A DNA stretch of 9,407 bases. Origin: Hyphomicrobiaceae bacterium (lineage in GTDB: Bacteria; Pseudomonadota; Alphaproteobacteria; Rhizobiales; MH13). Position 1 is the first letter of the stretch; each line of letters starts with the position of its first letter. Under the pieces are notes generated by a model that saw nothing but the letters and a program-made list of their open reading frames with translations, was not told where the DNA came from and made no database searches. The translations under genes and the position numbers were made by a program. Positions 6,199 through 9,407 of this stretch are shown here, one piece after another. Location of the stretch: positions 1 through 9,407 of the forward strand of contig JAGRKQ010000213.1 of NCBI GenBank assembly GCA_020442235.1, written 5' to 3'.

Positions 6199-7548
6199 TC
6201 AGCGCCAGTTGGTGAGCGAGGGAACGAAGACGAAATAGTCTTCCGGAACAGGCACATGCCCCGGAAACAGGAAGGGCATGGCGATGTGGAACACGGTTCC
6301 GGGCGTCGCATAGATCGCAAACAGGGCCGGCGCATAATAATAAAAACTGCGCCGGTCGTAGTCGTAGCGGCGCACCACCTGCTTCCACTCGGTGCCGGCA
6401 TCGATCGCCACATTGCCGCCTGCGAGAGCGCCATCCACATAGGTCTGCGAATCCGGCACCGCCGAGCCGGCGGCGATCAGCGCGGAGCCGCTCGTCACCT
6501 TGACGTTGAAGCAGAACATCGATTTCGGCCAGAAGGCCGGCTTGCGGTGGTGAATGGCCAGCGCATAGCTGGTGCCGCCCTCGGTGATCGAGGCAAGCGT
6601 GCCGCTGCCGGCGGTGACTTTCAGCGTGTAAAACTCCGGCCCGAAGCGCGGCACGTCACGCACCTTTTCCACCAGCGCCTGAATATTGGCCGAAAGGGCC
6701 GCTGCCGAACCGCCGTAAGTCGTTGAATTGTGGTAATATTTTTCGCCCTGCGTGAAGGTGGAGCCATTATAGGCGGCCACATAGCTGGGCTGCGTGTAGG
6801 CGGAGAGCAAAACGTCCAGCGGCTCGGGCGTTCCCCCGAAGCGGCCGGCATCTTCCAGAAGATTGAACAGCATCTGCGAGGGCTGATCGGTGTTCGGCAG
6901 GCTGACCCGCGCGGTGTCGGGATCGATGCTGAGGGCCTCGCGCCAGGTCCCGCCACTATCGGCGACCTTGATGCGGAACCGGTCGTCGCCGGCAAGCCCG
7001 GCCTCGGCGCGGCCCTGATAGTCCGACTGAAAGATCATGGACGCCGTTGCGGCCGGATCATCGCGGTTGATCACCAGCCGGCAATCGTCGCCCTCCACTC
7101 CACCGGGCGCGGCAAGGAGAACCGCCGGGCTCTTCACCGAGAGGCGGTTGGTCGCATCGGGACTGGTCGAGATGCCCAGCCGGTCGAGCGTCTCGCCGGA
7201 AAACTCCGCCGTGAGCACCTCCCAGCCGCCGGCCAGCGCAAAGCGCATGAACGTCCCATCCGGGACGGAATAGGCGAGCATGCCATCGGGTGCATCATAG
7301 AACCGCCAGCCGGCATCGGTGAGCGATGCAATCCGGCCCGCCTGCCCCTCGAAAAGCCCTGTCGGAGCACCGCCGACGGTCACGGCGTGAGGCGGGCTAA
7401 CGCCTTCAGGCGGCTCGTTGACGCCGAAGGCGGCAATGACCGGGTGCAGGAGGGCGTCAATGGCGACAAGGGCCTCGTTGTGAATGAGGTGACCTTGCGC
7501 CTGCGCGGCGGCAAGAAGCGGAAAAGCGTGGCGGTGGGTCTCGTCCAT
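6199..7548 (-). CDS. DUF2793-domain protein, phage/GTA tail-fibre-like
   Basis: Function unproven. The 449-residue product opens with a DUF2793-like module: LLAAAQAQGHLIHNEALVAID (about 11-31) and GWRFYDAPDGMLAYSV (about 79-94) match the pattern AAAQAQKHVTHNEAL...GWRF...G remembered from this family, with Gly replacing the usual Lys after AQAQ. DUF2793 proteins are frequent in alphaproteobacterial prophage and gene-transfer-agent tail regions. The remaining 350 residues are unfamiliar, rich in Gly, Ser, Thr and Tyr, end in a Tyr/Phe-rich stretch (RRYDYDRRSFYYYAP), and look like an all-beta receptor- or sugar-binding tail. No signal peptide or membrane helix is evident. The start ATG at 7548 has GGAG 8 nt upstream. 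No other phage gene is adjacent. It converges on the dehydratase gene with a 6-bp gap and shares a divergent control region with the dehydrogenase gene. Confidence 0.8.
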   Translation of the reverse strand: MDETHRHAFPLLAAAQAQGHLIHNEALVAIDALLHPVIAAFGVNEPPEGVSPPHAVTVGGAPTGLFEGQAGRIASLTDAGWRFYDAPDGMLAYSVPDGTFMRFALAGGWEVLTAEFSGETLDRLGISTSPDATNRLSVKSPAVLLAAPGGVEGDDCRLVINRDDPAATASMIFQSDYQGRAEAGLAGDDRFRIKVADSGGTWREALSIDPDTARVSLPNTDQPSQMLFNLLEDAGRFGGTPEPLDVLLSAYTQPSYVAAYNGSTFTQGEKYYHNSTTYGGSAAALSANIQALVEKVRDVPRFGPEFYTLKVTAGSGTLASITEGGTSYALAIHHRKPAFWPKSMFCFNVKVTSGSALIAAGSAVPDSQTYVDGALAGGNVAIDAGTEWKQVVRRYDYDRRSFYYYAPALFAIYATPGTVFHIAMPFLFPGHVPVPEDYFVFVPSLTNWR

Positions 7549-7567
7549 GGTCCGGTCTCCGGCATGC

Positions 7568-7584
7568 GGGTCTCGTCAAGACCC
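7568..7584 (-). repeat. Short inverted repeat in the leader of the DUF2793 gene
   Basis: GGGTCT (7568-7573) and AGACCC (7579-7584) are a perfect 6-bp inverted repeat with a 5-base loop, starting 7 bases upstream of the ribosome-binding site of the minus-strand gene. It could be a small leader hairpin or an operator half-site pair. Being short, it could be chance in GC-rich DNA. Confidence 0.35.
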
Positions 7585-7634
7585 TCGCCGGATTGCGCCG
7601 GACGGGGAAAACCGGTGCCCCTGTCCCCGCCTCA

Positions 7635-7673
7635 GCTGCCGGCCCCTAGGCAGCCGCGCCCCGACGTCCTAGG
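7635..7673. promoter_or_regulatory. Inverted repeat and paired CCTAGG sites in the divergent DUF2793/dehydrogenase spacer
   Basis: GCTGCC (7635-7640) and GGCAGC (7649-7654) are a perfect 6-bp inverted repeat with an 8-base loop. Overlapping its right arm is CCTAGG (7645-7650), and a second CCTAGG lies at 7668-7673, 23 bp away (about two helical turns). CTAG is a scarce tetramer in most bacterial DNA; I noticed one other in the window (around 3587). This may be a binding site for a regulator of either divergent gene. No convincing -35/-10 pair is visible. Confidence 0.35.
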
Positions 7674-7712
7674 TTCGGCGCAAAGATGACGGACTTCAGG
7701 GAGTGGATCGGC

Positions 7713-8591
7713 ATGGCGAAAATCGCGTTTCTGGGACTTGGCGTCATGGGCTATCCGATGGCCGCCCATCTCAAGGCCCGCGGCGGGCACGATCTCACCG
7801 TCTACAACCGCACCACGGCCAAGGCCGAGGCCTGGGTCGGCGAATATGGCGGGCGGTTTGCCACCACCCCGCGCGAAGCAGCGCAGGGGCAGGATTTCGT
7901 CTTCGCCTGCGTCGGCAACGACGCCGACCTTGAGAGCGTGACGCTCGGGCCGGACGGCTGCTTCCAGTCCCTGAGGGAAGGCGCGATCTTCATCGACAAC
8001 ACAACGGCCAGCGCGGAAACGGCGCGCCGTCTCTATGCAGCCGGCAAGGACAGGGGCGCCGGGGTTCTCGACGCGCCGGTCTCGGGCGGCCAGGCCGGGG
8101 CCGAAAACGGTCAGTTGACCGTGATGGTGGGCGGCGATGCCGATACCTATGCGCAGGCCAAGCCGGTCATCGACTGCTTTGCGCGCATGGTCGGCCATAT
8201 GGGGCCGGCCGGAGCCGGACAGCTCACCAAGATGGTCAACCAGATCTGCATTGCCGGACTGGTGCAGGGATTGTCGGAAGCCATCGCCTTCGCTCAAAAG
8301 GCGAACCTCGATGTCGAAAATGTGATCGGCGTGATCTCCAAGGGCGCCGCCCAGTCCTGGCAGATGGAGAATCGCTGGAAAACGATGAACGACGGCAAAT
8401 TCGACTATGGCTTCGCCGTCGACTGGATGCGCAAGGACCTTGCCATCTGCCTCGCCGAAGCCAACCGCAACGGCGCGCTCCTGCCCGTCACGGCGCTCAT
8501 CGACCAGTTCTATGCGGAGATCCAGCGCTCAGGCGGCAACCGCTTCGATACGTCCAGCCTCATCACGAGGCTGACCCGCGAAAACGGCTAA
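7713..8591 (+). CDS. NAD(P)-dependent beta-hydroxyacid dehydrogenase, 3-hydroxyisobutyrate dehydrogenase family
   Basis: Oxidises a 3-hydroxy acid (3-hydroxyisobutyrate in valine breakdown, or tartronate semialdehyde/other beta-hydroxyacids reversibly) with NAD(P) in the cytoplasm. 292 residues, the usual length. Visible: dinucleotide-binding GLGVMGYPMAAHL (8-20), substrate loop DAPVSGGQAGAENGQLTVMVGG (about 120-141), catalytic Lys173 in GAGQLTKMVNQ (167-177), and the C-terminal KDL motif (241-243). Asn31-Arg32 after the second strand (VYNRT) suits NADP, as in many family members, but this does not settle the cofactor. ATG 7713 is preferred because GGAG lies 9 nt upstream and the protein then opens MAKIAFLGLGVMG; ATG 7686 would add nine residues with a weak ribosome site. 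The gene overlaps the Lrp-family gene tail-to-tail. No valine-pathway genes are nearby, so the substrate is unassigned. Confidence 0.9.
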   Translation: MAKIAFLGLGVMGYPMAAHLKARGGHDLTVYNRTTAKAEAWVGEYGGRFATTPREAAQGQDFVFACVGNDADLESVTLGPDGCFQSLREGAIFIDNTTASAETARRLYAAGKDRGAGVLDAPVSGGQAGAENGQLTVMVGGDADTYAQAKPVIDCFARMVGHMGPAGAGQLTKMVNQICIAGLVQGLSEAIAFAQKANLDVENVIGVISKGAAQSWQMENRWKTMNDGKFDYGFAVDWMRKDLAICLAEANRNGALLPVTALIDQFYAEIQRSGGNRFDTSSLITRLTRENG

Positions 8592-9067
8592 TCGTCGAGA
8601 TACACCAGCGGCAGAGCCGTCGTGTACTTGATTTCTTCCATGGCGAAGGACGAGGACACGTCGGCGATATCGACCTGGGCGACGAGGCGCTTGTAGAAGC
8701 GGTCATAGGCGGAAATATCCGGCACGACGACCTTGATCATGTAGTCGACCTGCCCGCTCATGCGGTGCAATTCCACCACTTCCGGCATCTGACGCACGAC
8801 TTCGGCGAACCGGTCCGTCCAGGCCTGGCTGTGCTGGTTCGTCGTTACTGCCACAAAAACCGTCACACCGGCATTCACCCGCTCGCCGTCCAGAAGCGCG
8901 ACACGCTTGCGAATGATGCCCTCGTCTTCAAGTTTCTGAATGCGGCGCCAGCACGGTGTGGTTGAAAGCCCGATCCGCGACGCGACTTCCGCAACCGGCA
9001 AGGTTGCATCTTCCTGAAGGATCGCAAGGATCTTGCGATCGATCTTGTCGATCGATTGTTTTGCCAT
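8588..9067 (-). CDS. Lrp/AsnC-family transcriptional regulator
   Basis: DNA-binding regulator that senses amino acids or related small molecules. 159 residues, a normal length. An N-terminal winged helix-turn-helix: IDRKILAILQEDATLPVAEV, then RIGLSTTPCWRRIQKLEDEGII (31-52). A C-terminal RAM ligand-binding domain follows (about 67-150), with the conserved SGQVDYMIKV (104-113). The overall wording resembles the DecR (YbaO) branch, whose E. coli member responds to cysteine; this is from memory. ATG 9067 is preceded by a very strong GGGGGAGG site. Its TAG stop overlaps the TAA stop of the convergent dehydrogenase gene by 4 bp, so antisense interference is possible. It may control the neighbouring dehydrogenase or transporter, but the sequence does not show that. 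Confidence 0.95.
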   Translation of the reverse strand: MAKQSIDKIDRKILAILQEDATLPVAEVASRIGLSTTPCWRRIQKLEDEGIIRKRVALLDGERVNAGVTVFVAVTTNQHSQAWTDRFAEVVRQMPEVVELHRMSGQVDYMIKVVVPDISAYDRFYKRLVAQVDIADVSSSFAMEEIKYTTALPLVYLDD

Positions 9068-9080
9068 GGCCCTCCCCCTA

Positions 9081-9131
9081 AATGGCTACTTCCTCGTGGC
9101 CCCAGTCTTTCCATGAATCAAGTTAGCCATT
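9081..9131. promoter_or_regulatory. Inverted repeat upstream of the Lrp-family gene, possible autoregulatory site
   Basis: AATGGCTA (9081-9088) and TAGCCATT (9124-9131) are perfect 8-bp inverted arms separated by 35 bp, spanning the gap between the regulator and the upstream glycosylase gene. The right arm includes the glycosylase stop codon. Lrp-family proteins usually autoregulate through sites upstream of their own gene, so paired sites about four helical turns apart would fit, but this is inference. No clear -35/-10 pair was found. Confidence 0.35.
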
Positions 9132-9407
9132 GGAGTGAAGTGTAGCAGCAATGGCCAGACGCAATTCGGGCAGAAGCGTTTCCTCGAACCACAAATTGCG
9201 TTTGCGCCAGCTCCGCGTCCGCCAGGAGGGATGCGGCAGCGGCCAGTGCGGCACATTCCTGTCCTGCCTAAAATGCGGGCCTGTGCGCACGAGTTCGGCA
9301 AGGGGCGTCTTGCGGTGTTCAGGAAGGTGCCAGTCAAGCGCGTAACGCCCCACCAGGCAGACGAGTTCGATGTCTTCAAGCAGCGAAAGCACTTTCGCCC
9401 GCCACTG
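9123..9407 (-). CDS. Uracil-DNA glycosylase superfamily protein (N-terminus cut by window edge)
   Basis: Presumed DNA repair glycosylase that removes uracil or another damaged base. Only the last 94 residues are inside the window, and the frame is open to the right edge (it begins QWRAKVLSLLEDIELVCLVG). Recognised by the C-terminal half of the family: the core strand VCLVGRYALDWHL, the LPHPSWR segment (the HPS motif that inserts at the damaged base in this fold), then SWRKRNLWFEETLLPELR, matching the WLKKNPWFE...LP.LR ending I recall for COG1573-type members. The catalytic N-terminal motif is outside the window, so activity cannot be judged. It ends 55 bp before the Lrp-family gene, in the same direction, so the two could be co-transcribed. 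Confidence 0.85.
   Translation of the reverse strand, partial: QWRAKVLSLLEDIELVCLVGRYALDWHLPEHRKTPLAELVRTGPHFRQDRNVPHWPLPHPSWRTRSWRKRNLWFEETLLPELRLAIAATLHSNG

Noticed and set aside
6186..6211. CAACTG/CAGTTG inverted repeat between the convergent dehydratase and DUF2793 genes as a bidirectional terminator
   Set aside because: Only a 6-bp, AT-containing stem inside the two coding ends, without a T-run on either strand; too weak to call.
4128..6215. 695-codon plus-strand frame covering the dehydratase gene
   Set aside because: It is the +1 shadow of the dehydratase frame, rich in Arg, Pro and His, with no domain signature.
6730..7689. 319-codon plus-strand open frame antisense to the DUF2793 gene
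   Set aside because: Composition is that of an antisense shadow. The minus-strand frame has a good ribosome-binding site and a recognisable DUF2793 N-terminus.

Overview
The window is about 9.4 kb of GC-rich, densely coded chromosome with short intergenic gaps. Protein style (alphaproteobacterial-type Mrp and MobA, an ArgT/NocT-like amino-acid importer, a DUF2793 tail-type protein, a DecR-like Lrp regulator) suggests an alphaproteobacterium, probably Hyphomicrobiales (rhizobia and relatives). That is inference from protein flavour; no rRNA or tRNA gene is present. No transposase, CRISPR array or attachment site was seen. No stretch over 300 bases lacks a gene.

Left part (1-1580): a truncated mrp/apbC gene (Fe-S cluster carrier ATPase, minus strand, TTG start) is divergent from mobA (molybdenum cofactor guanylyltransferase, plus strand). 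They share a 61-bp spacer in which the two ribosome-binding sites form an inverted repeat. A terminator-like stem-loop follows mobA.

Centre-left (1580-4120): a compact operon for a polar amino-acid importer, comprising a periplasmic binding protein, an intercistronic GC hairpin and two overlapping permease genes. The binding-protein residues point to a cationic amino acid or opine-like ligand. The usual ATPase gene is absent from the end of the operon, so the transporter must borrow an ATPase encoded elsewhere.

Centre-right (4120-7550): a membrane-anchored UDP-sugar dehydratase of the WbpM/PglF/CapD family (surface polysaccharide synthesis) converges, with a 6-bp gap, on a minus-strand gene with a DUF2793 N-terminus, a module of phage and gene-transfer-agent tail proteins. 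This pair is the most curious part of the window.

Right part (7550-9407): a beta-hydroxyacid dehydrogenase of the 3-hydroxyisobutyrate dehydrogenase family overlaps tail-to-tail by 4 bp with an Lrp/AsnC regulator. Upstream of the regulator, in the same direction, lies the C-terminal part of a uracil-DNA glycosylase superfamily protein cut by the window edge.

Overall this looks like ordinary core chromosome with one phage-type accessory gene. I do not see convincing evidence of a new multi-gene system. The items worth following are the ATPase-less importer, the DUF2793/dehydratase pair and several short inverted repeats in control regions.
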